The notes under the pieces are model-generated. The model was not told where the DNA came from and made no database searches. It was given only the letters and a program-made list of their open reading frames with translations. A DNA stretch of 42,083 bases from Rhodospirillaceae bacterium. Lineage in GTDB: Bacteria > Pseudomonadota > Alphaproteobacteria > Reyranellales > Reyranellaceae. The stretch is from positions 1-42,083 of the forward strand of contig WOUR01000056.1 in NCBI GenBank assembly GCA_009772935.1, given 5' to 3'. The position numbers and the translations under genes are program-made. How positions within the stretch are numbered: position 1 is the first letter of the stretch; each line of letters opens with the position of its first letter. Of the stretch, positions 8,385-16,282 are shown piece after piece.

Positions 8385-9770
8385 ATGATGCGCTTCCGAC
8401 GCATTGGTTTGATTTGCTCATTTCTATTCGTGGTCGTCACGGCTGTGCATTCTTACGCACAATCGGACCCTGGACAGGCGGTGACGACGCGTGCCGAGCC
8501 CGCACCAGTCATCGTGCTCGACGTCAAAGGTGCGATCGGGGTCGGCACCGGGCACATGCTGGAAGAAGCCTTCGCGCGTGCGCATGCCGAGCGGGCCGGA
8601 CTCATCATGCTGCGCATGGATACGCCGGGCGGGCTGGTATCGGCGACGCGCGACATCATCCAGGCGATCCTCGCTTCGCCCATTCCTGTCGCGGTGTTCG
8701 TCGCCCCCGGTGGCGCGCGGGCGGCCAGCGCCGGTACCTACATCATCTATGCCGCCCATGTCGCCGCCATGGCGCCGGGCACGCATCTCGGCGCCGCCAC
8801 GCCGGTCCAGATGGGTCCGCCCGGTGCGCCTCCGCAGCGTCGCGACAACGACAAGCCGGCAGAGGGCGAGGGCGGTGCGATGGAACGCAAGGTGCTCAAC
8901 GATGCCGTTGCTTACCTACGCAGCCTGGCGCAACTGCGCGGCCGCAACGCCGAATGGGCCGAGAAGGCCGTGCGCGAGGCCGCGACCCTGACGGCTGAAG
9001 AAGCCGCCCGAGAGAAGGTCATCGACCTGCTGGCCGGCAGCGTCGACGACCTGCTCGACCGTCTCGATGGGCGCACCGTGCGCACCGTTGAGGGCGAGCG
9101 CACGCTTGCGACGCGACATGCCCGGGTGATCGTCGTTGAGCCGAGCTGGAAGACCCGGCTGCTCACCGTCGTCACCGATCCGAACATCGCCTTCATCCTG
9201 CTGATGATCGGCATTTACGGCATCATCTTCGAGTTCTGGAGCCCGGGCCTCACCGGTCCTGGGATCGTCGGCGCCATCTGTCTCCTCGTCGGGCTGATGG
9301 CGCTGTCGATGATGCCACTCAACTTCGCGGGCGTGGCGCTCCTGGTGGCTGGCCTGGCGATGATGGTGGTGGAGGCCTTCACGCCAGGGTTCGGCGTGCT
9401 GGGCCTCGGCGGGATCGCGGCTTTCGTCATCGGCGGGCTCTTCTTGTTCGACCCGGCAGGCGCCGATATCGACTTTGCCGTGAGCTGGCCCGTGGTGCTG
9501 GCTGCGGCGGCGACCAACGCACTGCTGGTCGTCGGCTTGCTGGGCATGATCCTGCGGGTGCGCCGGCGCAAGGTGGCGACGGGATCGGAAGAGATGATCG
9601 GCCTCGAGGGTCGGGTGCTGGACTGGCGGGACGGCCAAGGACACATCCGCGTTCACGGCGAGGTCTGGTCGGCGCGCGGGCCGGGCCCGCTTGCGCCGGG
9701 TACGCCGGTGCGTGTTGACCGGCGCGACGGACTGACCTTGCACGTGGACCCCATTCGGGAAGGAACCTGA
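8385..9770 (+). CDS. nfeD: NfeD-family membrane serine protease (ClpP-class, long form)
   Basis: 461 residues, from the first of two adjacent ATGs at 8385 behind a strong GAGGAGG site. Residues 8-26 form a signal peptide ending near YAQ. Residues 40-220 form the ClpP/SppA-like protease domain, with the catalytic Ser in AASAGTYI (about residue 115) and the probable Lys in MERKVLND (about residue 169). Several membrane helices follow (around 265-380), then a C-terminal OB-fold NfeD domain. Long NfeD proteins are membrane-bound proteases that cut the hydrophobic C-terminus of partner stomatins. The stomatin gene starts two bases after this stop, so the pair is an operon. It probably acts in membrane quality control, which fits the surrounding stress genes. 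Confidence 0.93.
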   Translation: MMRFRRIGLICSFLFVVVTAVHSYAQSDPGQAVTTRAEPAPVIVLDVKGAIGVGTGHMLEEAFARAHAERAGLIMLRMDTPGGLVSATRDIIQAILASPIPVAVFVAPGGARAASAGTYIIYAAHVAAMAPGTHLGAATPVQMGPPGAPPQRRDNDKPAEGEGGAMERKVLNDAVAYLRSLAQLRGRNAEWAEKAVREAATLTAEEAAREKVIDLLAGSVDDLLDRLDGRTVRTVEGERTLATRHARVIVVEPSWKTRLLTVVTDPNIAFILLMIGIYGIIFEFWSPGLTGPGIVGAICLLVGLMALSMMPLNFAGVALLVAGLAMMVVEAFTPGFGVLGLGGIAAFVIGGLFLFDPAGADIDFAVSWPVVLAAAATNALLVVGLLGMILRVRRRKVATGSEEMIGLEGRVLDWRDGQGHIRVHGEVWSARGPGPLAPGTPVRVDRRDGLTLHVDPIREGT

Positions 9771-9772
9771 CC

Positions 9773-10528
9773 ATGCCAAACCTCGATTTCCTCGCTTACC
9801 TCCTGCCCGCTGTCGTTCTCGTGGCCCTGGTTTCCTACTCGATCCGCATCCTGCGCGAATATGAACGTGGGGTCGTCTTCACGCTCGGCCGGCTGCAGGC
9901 TGTGAAAGGGCCGGGCCTGATCCTTGTCATACCCGTTGTGCAGACGATGGAACGGGTTGACCTGCGCACCCGCGTCCTCGACGTGCCGCCGCAGGACGTG
10001 ATCTCGCGCGACAACGTCTCGGTGCGCGTGAACGCCGTGGTGTATTTCCGCGTCATCGATCCGGAGAAGGCGATTATCCAGGTCGAGGCCTACAACCAGG
10101 CGACCAGCGAGCTGGCGCAGACGACGCTGCGCTCCGTCGTCGGCCAGCACGAGCTCGACCAGATGTTGGCTGAGCGCGACAAGCTCAATGCCGATGTGCA
10201 ACGCATCCTCGACGAGCAGACCGACGCCTGGGGCATCAAGGTCTCCAACGTCGAGCTGAAGCACATCGACCTCGACGAAAAGATGGTCCGCGCCATCGCC
10301 CGCCAGGCCGAGGCCGAACGGCTGCGCCGGGCCAAGGTGATTGACGCCGAAGGCGAGCTGCAGGCGGCCGAGAAGCTGGTGCTGGCCGGCGAAATCATGG
10401 CCCGCAGCCCCGAATCGATGCAGCTCCGCTATCTCGGAACGCTTGCCAACATTGCCGGCGAGAAGAGTTCCACGATCGTCTTCCCGCTGCCGATCGATCT
10501 GCTCAACCTTCTACGGGGCAAGGGCTGA
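9773..10528 (+). CDS. Stomatin-like (slipin) SPFH/Band 7 membrane protein
   Basis: A 251-residue protein. Residues 6-26 form the membrane anchor. The Band 7/SPFH domain follows, with ILREYERGVVFTLGR, the GLILVIPVVQ stretch, DVPPQDVISRDNV and the Ala/Glu-rich coiled coil around EAERLRRAKV. It ends in FPLPIDLL, typical of bacterial slipins. The upstream nfeD gene is separated by two bases, the usual NfeD/stomatin pairing in which the protease processes the stomatin. It likely forms oligomeric membrane scaffolds at the inner membrane. Confidence 0.95.
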   Translation: MPNLDFLAYLLPAVVLVALVSYSIRILREYERGVVFTLGRLQAVKGPGLILVIPVVQTMERVDLRTRVLDVPPQDVISRDNVSVRVNAVVYFRVIDPEKAIIQVEAYNQATSELAQTTLRSVVGQHELDQMLAERDKLNADVQRILDEQTDAWGIKVSNVELKHIDLDEKMVRAIARQAEAERLRRAKVIDAEGELQAAEKLVLAGEIMARSPESMQLRYLGTLANIAGEKSSTIVFPLPIDLLNLLRGKG

Positions 10529-10592
10529 CAATCTCTGTGCTTCTGATCAGTTTGGAGCGCGCAGCCCACCCATCGTCTCAAGGACCGTATCG

Positions 10593-10606
10593 TTGATTGA
10601 CATCAA
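10593..10606. promoter_or_regulatory. Perfect FNR/FixK box upstream of the 10664 USP gene
   Basis: TTGATTGACATCAA matches TTGAT-N4-ATCAA at every fixed position. Its centre lies about 64 bp before the GTG start at 10664, inside a 135-bp intergenic gap. That spacing fits a class II site at about -41 with a short leader. This is the strongest of the four candidate boxes in the window. Confidence 0.7.
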
Positions 10607-10663
10607 GGCAAGCTGTGCGCATGGCAGTGTAGCCAATGCAGCTAGGAAATCGGGGAGGTCTAT

Positions 10664-11503
10664 GTGCGCTCAATTCTCGTCACCGTGGACGATACGCCAT
10701 CGTGTGTCGCCGCGAGGGTGCTTGGAGTGGCACTGGCTCGGCGGACGGGAGCAGCGCTTCGCGGCGTAACTGCGATCGAAGTCAGCGACATCAACCACGT
10801 CGAACCGTTCCCCGTTGGTGGCGCCGAGTACGCTTACGCCCGCCTCAAGCACCGTGAGCAGCAGGCCAAGGAGCGCCGCTCGCGCATCGCCGACCTGCCG
10901 ACTGCGTTTCGGGCCGCCGTCACGAGTGAAGGTATCGAGGCACCATGTTCGACAATTGAGGGGGATATACGAGGTGGGCTACTTCGCATGATCGAAACAT
11001 GCGACCTGTTGGTTACTGGTCGCGACGCTGAATTCCACCTTGAACCGCTCGACGGAGTGACGCCCCTTGTCGAGCACGTTATTGCCCGCGGATGCCGCCC
11101 GGTCGTGGTAACCGGTCCGACGGTGATCGAGGATGGCCCCGTGCTGGTCGCTTATGACGGTAGCGCACCGGCCGCAAGGGCACTGCAGCTCGCGGCGGTA
11201 CTTGGCATGTTCGGGTCTTCTTCGGCGCACATTCTGACTGTCCAAGGCGAGGGTGCGAATGCGTGGCAGATCGCGGCCCGGGCGCGGGACTTTCTGGCGC
11301 TACACGACGTGAAGGCCGAGATCGAGGCCTGCGTTTCGTCCGACGATCCGGCCGGCATCTTGATGAAGCATGCGGCGGAGATCAAGTCGCGGTTGCTGGT
11401 GATGGGTGCCTTCGGTCACCGCGGGTTCCGCGAGATCCTCTTCGGCTCCTGCACTCGGCGACTGTTCGACTCCGCTCCGTTGCCACTGTTCATCTATCAC
11501 TGA
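10664..11503 (+). CDS. Universal stress protein, two-domain UspA family (DDT type)
   Basis: A 279-residue protein from a GTG at 10664, preceded by GGGGAGG. It begins MRSILVTVDDT, matching the start of the 3173 product, and ends LFIYH. The C-terminal domain carries the full ATP signature GAFG plus LFGS, and the N-terminal domain has a degenerate loop (TGRDAEFHLEP). It is thus the closest paralogue of the first USP gene. It is separated from the other USPs by nfeD/stomatin and has its own perfect FNR-like box, so it is probably transcribed on its own under low oxygen. Confidence 0.92.
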   Translation: MRSILVTVDDTPSCVAARVLGVALARRTGAALRGVTAIEVSDINHVEPFPVGGAEYAYARLKHREQQAKERRSRIADLPTAFRAAVTSEGIEAPCSTIEGDIRGGLLRMIETCDLLVTGRDAEFHLEPLDGVTPLVEHVIARGCRPVVVTGPTVIEDGPVLVAYDGSAPAARALQLAAVLGMFGSSSAHILTVQGEGANAWQIAARARDFLALHDVKAEIEACVSSDDPAGILMKHAAEIKSRLLVMGAFGHRGFREILFGSCTRRLFDSAPLPLFIYH

Positions 11504-11823
11504 CCAGGGCACGGATCGTCGAGACCGACTCCGTCCGGTGAAAGCGAGCGACACGCGACGTCCAGTCAGGCCATCGAACTTGCGTCGAGGCAATGCTGTT
11601 TGGCTTCATTTGGCGGATATGCCGGCAGTTGCTTTGCATCTCGCCAGCCTTGCCTTCTGAATGAGGATATCGTGGCTCACTAGAGCTACCTTGGTTCCGG
11701 CTAATGCGCCACTGCCCGTATCCAAACGATAGGATACCAGGACGGCGAAGCCCTCCGCCATCTCCCACGACGACAAACCATGTTCTTTGCTTGATTGCGC
11801 GCCGACAACGTCACCACCGTCGC

Positions 11824-11837
11824 TTGATGCGGGTCAA
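11824..11837. promoter_or_regulatory. FNR/FixK-like box upstream of the transporter/acyl-ligase operon
   Basis: TTGATGCGGGTCAA fits TTGAT-N4-(A/G)TCAA, a form common for alphaproteobacterial FixK/FnrN sites. The centre at 11830 is about 38-43 bp upstream of the start points predicted from TAGAAT or TAGTAC. This suits class II activation of the operon starting at 11974. Confidence 0.55.
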
Positions 11838-11855
11838 AGCGCAAGACGAATATGT

Positions 11856-11873
11856 CTAGAATAGTACTTCTAG
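11856..11873. promoter_or_regulatory. Inverted repeat CTAGAA-N6-TTCTAG, candidate operator
   Basis: CTAGAATAGTACTTCTAG has perfect six-base arms. It overlaps the expected -10 region just downstream of the FNR-like box, where a bound repressor would block transcription. The cognate regulator is unknown. Confidence 0.4.
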
Positions 11874-11973
11874 GTCGGCAAGCAAGCTGACTCAACGCGA
11901 GGAGGGCAACAGTGGGCAGCGGGCGGTGATCTGGCACTGGGCATCCTCTAGGGGTCCAATCGGCCATCAATCC

Positions 11974-13275
11974 ATGGCCGCGGGACGGCGGAAGGGTCGC
12001 GCCGGTCAGTTCGCATGGGCGCTGTTCGACTGGGCGAACTCGCCGTTCACCACGCTGATCATCACTTTCGTCTTTCCAGCCTATTTCGCGACGGCGATCG
12101 TCGGTAACCAGGTCGAGGGCCAGGCAATCTGGGGTTATGCGATTGCCGCGAGCGGACTGGTCGTCGCCCTACTGAGCCCGCCGCTGGGCGCCATCGCCGA
12201 CGTCGGCGGGCGCCGCAAGCCGTGGATCATGGGCTTCACAATGCTCTGCATCGGTGGATCCACGCTGCTTTGGTTCGCCGCCCCTGTTGCCGGCTCGGCG
12301 CCTTTTGCCTTGGTGTGTGTGGTGATCGCCAATCTCGGCTTTGAGTTCGGAGCCATGTTCAACAACGCCATATTGCCGGACATTGTGGTTAAGGAACGGC
12401 TCGGCCGGCTCTCCGGGTGGGCCTGGGGACTGGGTTACGCGGGCGGGCTGACGGCGTTGGCCGTAGCGCTGGTCGCGTTCGTGCAACCGGAGAGGGGCCC
12501 CTTCGGGCTTGACCGGGAGCAGGCCGAGCATGTCCGGATCATCGGACCCTTGGTGGCCGTTTGGTTTGGCCTATTCGTCTGGCCGCTATTCGTCTTCACG
12601 CCCGATCGGCCGGGGCGCGGTCGCACTATCGCCACCGCCATTCCCGAGGGACTGCGCAGCTTGCGGGAGACGCTCAAGGGTCTGAGGGCGCGTCGTGAGG
12701 TACTGCTCTTCCTGCTCGCACACATGCTGTACGCCGATGGCTTGGTCACGCTCTTCGCATTCGGTGGCGTCTATGTGTCCGGTACCTTCGGCATGAGCCT
12801 GTCCGAAGTCATCGTCTTCGGCGTGGTGTTGAACGTCGCGGCCGGGCTCGGCGCCTTTCTCTTCGGCTGGGTCGACGACTGGATCGGGTCCCGGCGCACG
12901 GCGGCCCTTTCGCTGGCCGGCCTGATCCTTGCCAGTGTCGCCGCAGTGTCGGTACAGACAGACATGTGGCTCTGGGTTTCCGGCTGCTTCATCGGTCTCT
13001 TCGTCGGCCCCGTCCAGGCAGCCAGCCGGTCGCTGATGGCTCGGCTGTCACCACCCAACCAGCAGGCCGAGTATTTCGGGCTCTATGCGTTGTCGGGCAA
13101 GGCGACGGCCTTTGCTGGACCGATTTTCGTCGCCGTTGTCACCGACGCGACCGGCAGTCAGCGCCTGGGACTCGCGACCATCATCGGATTTCTGATCGCC
13201 GGCCTGATTTTTTTGCAGGCTAGCGGTGCACGCGATAGTCGGTCGAGAACAAGCGCCGGAGGGGACAGTGCCTGA
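11974..13275 (+). CDS. MFS transporter, UMF1/Atg22-like family
   Basis: 433 residues from the ATG at 11974; the open frame reaches back to 11926 but the added residues do not look like the family. It is an integral membrane protein with about 12 helices. Family features are the N-terminal FAWALFDWANSPFTTLIITFVFP stretch (residues 11-33), ADVGGRRKPWI after helix 2, and PVQAASRSLMARL late in the chain. UMF1 proteins resemble the yeast vacuolar amino-acid exporter Atg22. The bacterial substrates are not established; lipid or amino-acid export is a guess. The stop codon overlaps the next start (GTGCCTGA), so the two genes are translationally coupled. Confidence 0.9.
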   Translation: MAAGRRKGRAGQFAWALFDWANSPFTTLIITFVFPAYFATAIVGNQVEGQAIWGYAIAASGLVVALLSPPLGAIADVGGRRKPWIMGFTMLCIGGSTLLWFAAPVAGSAPFALVCVVIANLGFEFGAMFNNAILPDIVVKERLGRLSGWAWGLGYAGGLTALAVALVAFVQPERGPFGLDREQAEHVRIIGPLVAVWFGLFVWPLFVFTPDRPGRGRTIATAIPEGLRSLRETLKGLRARREVLLFLLAHMLYADGLVTLFAFGGVYVSGTFGMSLSEVIVFGVVLNVAAGLGAFLFGWVDDWIGSRRTAALSLAGLILASVAAVSVQTDMWLWVSGCFIGLFVGPVQAASRSLMARLSPPNQQAEYFGLYALSGKATAFAGPIFVAVVTDATGSQRLGLATIIGFLIAGLIFLQASGARDSRSRTSAGGDSA

Positions 13276-16105
13276 ACCCGTCGACCTCACAGCCCGGCCA
13301 CCCGCTGCTGAACGATCTAGGGCCGGGATCCCGGAGGTGGCGCTCCTAAAAATCGCCCGTGACCTCGCCCGCGAACTCCAGCCCGGCCGCAGGGTGGTGG
13401 AACGCGCCGGCCTCGACCACTCCCTCGACCAGGACTGGGGCTTCGACAGCCTGTCGCGGGCCGAGCTGCTGCTGCGCATCGAAAGGGCGTTCGCGACGCG
13501 GCTCCCCGAGCGGCTCTTGGGCGAGGCCGAAACGCTGCGTGATCTGTTGACCGCTCTTGCTCACGCCCAGGCCGTGTCCTTTACCCTTCCGGACGTCGTG
13601 CCGCGCGTACCCGCGCTGGAACAGGCAGAACCGGCACCGGATACGGCGACGACTCTGATCGAGGTGCTCGACTGGCATGTCCGGCAACATGGTGATCGCG
13701 TTCATATCGTGCTGGTCGAAGGCGACGGCAGCGAAAGTTCCATGACCTACAGGCAACTGGGCGAACGGGCGCAGGCGGTCGCGCTTGGCTTGCGCCGGCG
13801 CGGGCTGGAACCAGGCGAAAGGGTCGCCATCATGCTGCCGACGAGCGCCGCGTTCTTCACCGCCTTCTTCGGCGTGCTCTACGCTGGCGGCGTCCCGACG
13901 CCGATCTATCCGCCGGCACGTCTCTCTCGGATCGAAGAACATCTGCGCCGGCAGGCAGGCATCCTGCGCAATGCCCACGCCGCCATGTTGATCGCCGCGC
14001 CGGAGGCCTCCGCCGTGGGCCGGCTGCTCAGCCTCCAAGTCGAAAGCCTGCGCAGCATCGAGACGGTCGATGGGCTCGCTACAGGCGTGGTGGGCGCTCC
14101 GCCGTCGGGAGCGCCGCGCGCGACGAGCACGGCGTTGGTGCAATACACATCAGGCAGCACGGGCGACCCCAAGGGAGTCGTGCTGACGCACGCCAACCTG
14201 CTGGCCAATATCCGCGCCATGGGCGAGGCGATGGAGGTTGGCCCGTCTGACGTCTTCGCGAGCTGGCTGCCCCTCTATCACGACATGGGCCTGATCGGCG
14301 CATGGCTGGGAAGCCTGTACTTCGCGGCGCCGCTGGTCGTGATGTCACCACTCGCGTTCCTCGTTCGGCCCCAGACCTGGTTGTGGTCGATTCACCGGCA
14401 TCGGGCGACGCTGTCCGCCGCGCCGAACTTCGCCTTCGAGCTTTGCCTGCGCCGGGTCGAGGACGCGATGATCACCGGCCTCGATCTCAGTTCCCTGCGC
14501 ATGATCGCCAACGGATCGGAGGCGGTAGCGCCTGAGACGGTCCGTCGCTTCGCGACGCGGTTCGCGCCTTACGGCTTTCGTCCCGGGGCGATGGCGCCGG
14601 TCTATGGCCTCGCCGAGAATGCCGTCGGCCTCGCCTTTCCGCCGGTGGGCCGGCCACCCATCATCGACCGGATCGATCGCACCGAGCTGGCCCGGCACGG
14701 TCGCGCCACCAGGGCCGCGGCGGAGGCGGCCGATGCGCTGGAGTTCGTTGCCTGCGGCCGGCCGTTACCGGGCCATCAGATCCGCATCGTCGATGCCACG
14801 GGCGAGGTGGGCGAGCGACAGGAGGGCCGGCTTCAGTTCCGCGGCCCCTCGGCGACCTCGGGCTACCTCGACAACCCCGCAAAGACCCGCGAGCTGTTCG
14901 ACGGCCCGTGGCTGAACAGCGGCGACCTCGCCTACGCCGCCGGCGGCGACGTCTTCATCACCGGCCGGTCCAAGGACATCGTCATCCGCGCCGGCCGCCA
15001 TATCTATCCGGAGGAAATCGAGACGGCGATCGGCGACCTCGAGGGCATTCGCAAGGGCTGCGTTGCCGTCTTCGGTGCGGCGGACCCGCGCGCCGGCACC
15101 GAGCAGCTCGTCGTGGTCGCCGAGACGCGCCTGACGGAAGCCGCCGCACTGGCTGCTCTGCGGCAGCGTATCGGGGAAACGGCCGCTCGGCTGCTCGATG
15201 CGCCGCCCGAGCAGATCCTGCTGGTGCCGCCAGGCAGCGTGCCGAAGACGTCAAGCGGCAAGCTGAGGCGGGCAGCGACACGCGATCTCTTCCAGCAAGG
15301 TCGCTTGGGCGAGCGACCGCAATCGGCCTCCCGCCAGCTCGCCCGGCTGGCGATCACGGGACTGAACACCCGGGCACGGCAGTGGATGCGGGCGATCGGC
15401 GGGCGCGCTTATGCGCTGTGGTGGTGGGCCGTTCTGGTGCTCGCGGCAGCGATCCTGTGGCCGCTCGTCGTGCTCGTTCCGGGGAGAGCGCGACGATGGG
15501 CCATCGTCCACCATGGGGCGCGCTTGCTGCTGCGCCTCATGGCGATCCGTGTCGCGGTGACGGGGGCGTGGCCGGCGACGGGAGCGAGAATCGTCGCGAT
15601 CAACCACAGCAGCTACTTCGACAGCCTGGTTCTGGCCGCCGTCCTGCCGGATCAACCCGCCATCGTCGCCAAGAGGGAACTCGACGCGCAGCTCGTCGCC
15701 GGCCCGTTCCTGCGGGCGCTCGGCACGCTGTTCGTGGAGCGGGGCGACCCCGAAGGCGGTGTCGAGGATATGCGCAAGGCGCTCGAGGCCGCGCAGTCGG
15801 GCCGGACACTGGTGTTCTTCCCGGAAGGCACGTTTACGCGAGTCTATGGCATGCGGCCTTTCCGCCTCGGAGCGTTCGCGATCGCAGCCGAGCAACAGAT
15901 CGGCGTGCTCCCGGTCACGGTGTGCGGCACGAGATCGATCCTGCGCGACGGTCACTGGCTGCCACGGCACGGCGACGTGTCGGTGCATGTCGGCGAGCTT
16001 CATAGCCCCGACGGCCACGACTTTGCCGCCGCCGTCCGTCTGCGCGATCGGGTCCGGGTAGCCATGCTCGCTCATACAAATGAACCGGACCTCATACGCG
16101 ACTGA
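13268..16105 (+). CDS. ACP / fatty acyl-AMP ligase / PlsC acyltransferase fusion
   Basis: 945 residues from the GTG at 13268, chosen because it follows GGAGGGG and overlaps the upstream stop (GTGCCTGA); an ATG at 13226 is the alternative. Domains: acyl-carrier domain at about 25-100 with phosphopantetheine Ser 61 (GFDSL); AMP-forming ligase at about 130-690 with YTSGSTGDPKG near 292, SWLPLYHDMGLIG and APNFAFELC (hallmarks of fatty acyl-AMP ligases), and SSGKLRR at the end; a membrane segment near 714-738; a PlsC-type acyltransferase with NHSSYFD near 778 and FPEGTF near 853. The likely chemistry is activation of a fatty acid as acyl-AMP, loading on the built-in carrier, and transfer to a lipid acceptor at the membrane. 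The steps follow from the families; the acceptor is unknown. Confidence 0.9.
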   Translation: MPEPVDLTARPPAAERSRAGIPEVALLKIARDLARELQPGRRVVERAGLDHSLDQDWGFDSLSRAELLLRIERAFATRLPERLLGEAETLRDLLTALAHAQAVSFTLPDVVPRVPALEQAEPAPDTATTLIEVLDWHVRQHGDRVHIVLVEGDGSESSMTYRQLGERAQAVALGLRRRGLEPGERVAIMLPTSAAFFTAFFGVLYAGGVPTPIYPPARLSRIEEHLRRQAGILRNAHAAMLIAAPEASAVGRLLSLQVESLRSIETVDGLATGVVGAPPSGAPRATSTALVQYTSGSTGDPKGVVLTHANLLANIRAMGEAMEVGPSDVFASWLPLYHDMGLIGAWLGSLYFAAPLVVMSPLAFLVRPQTWLWSIHRHRATLSAAPNFAFELCLRRVEDAMITGLDLSSLRMIANGSEAVAPETVRRFATRFAPYGFRPGAMAPVYGLAENAVGLAFPPVGRPPIIDRIDRTELARHGRATRAAAEAADALEFVACGRPLPGHQIRIVDATGEVGERQEGRLQFRGPSATSGYLDNPAKTRELFDGPWLNSGDLAYAAGGDVFITGRSKDIVIRAGRHIYPEEIETAIGDLEGIRKGCVAVFGAADPRAGTEQLVVVAETRLTEAAALAALRQRIGETAARLLDAPPEQILLVPPGSVPKTSSGKLRRAATRDLFQQGRLGERPQSASRQLARLAITGLNTRARQWMRAIGGRAYALWWWAVLVLAAAILWPLVVLVPGRARRWAIVHHGARLLLRLMAIRVAVTGAWPATGARIVAINHSSYFDSLVLAAVLPDQPAIVAKRELDAQLVAGPFLRALGTLFVERGDPEGGVEDMRKALEAAQSGRTLVFFPEGTFTRVYGMRPFRLGAFAIAAEQQIGVLPVTVCGTRSILRDGHWLPRHGDVSVHVGELHSPDGHDFAAAVRLRDRVRVAMLAHTNEPDLIRD

Positions 16106-16282
16106 GGGAAAATCCATAATCTGAACGCGAGGGCTCCAAGAAACGACAAGACCTGGACCAGTTGATGTGATCCCAGACGATGCCAAAGTGTAGCCGGTGA
16201 TGGCCCCTACCTCGTCACTGGAGCTGTCAGTACCGCGACAATTCCGAACCGCCTCGCTCCCTCGTTTCCCGGCGCCGCGACT
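16106..16282. other. Convergent intergenic gap
   Basis: 177 bp between the end of the acyl-ligase fusion and the end of ppsA, which converge here. No clear intrinsic terminator was found on either strand. An imperfect CCGGTGA / TCACTGG pair (about 16193-16220) is too weak to call. Confidence 0.3.

Larger units (their letters stand above)
11504..11973. other. 470-bp intergenic regulatory region
   Basis: No recognisable gene was found. The right part holds an FNR-like box (11824-11837) and an 18-bp inverted repeat (11856-11873) overlapping a possible -10 element (TAGAAT, 11857-11862). Together they look like a regulated promoter for the 11974 gene. The left 300 bp shows nothing specific. Confidence 0.5.

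Noticed and set aside
11968..11990. Starting the UMF1 transporter at 11926
   Set aside because: The first 16 residues of that frame are not family-like; the ATG at 11974 gives the usual short basic N-terminus before helix one.
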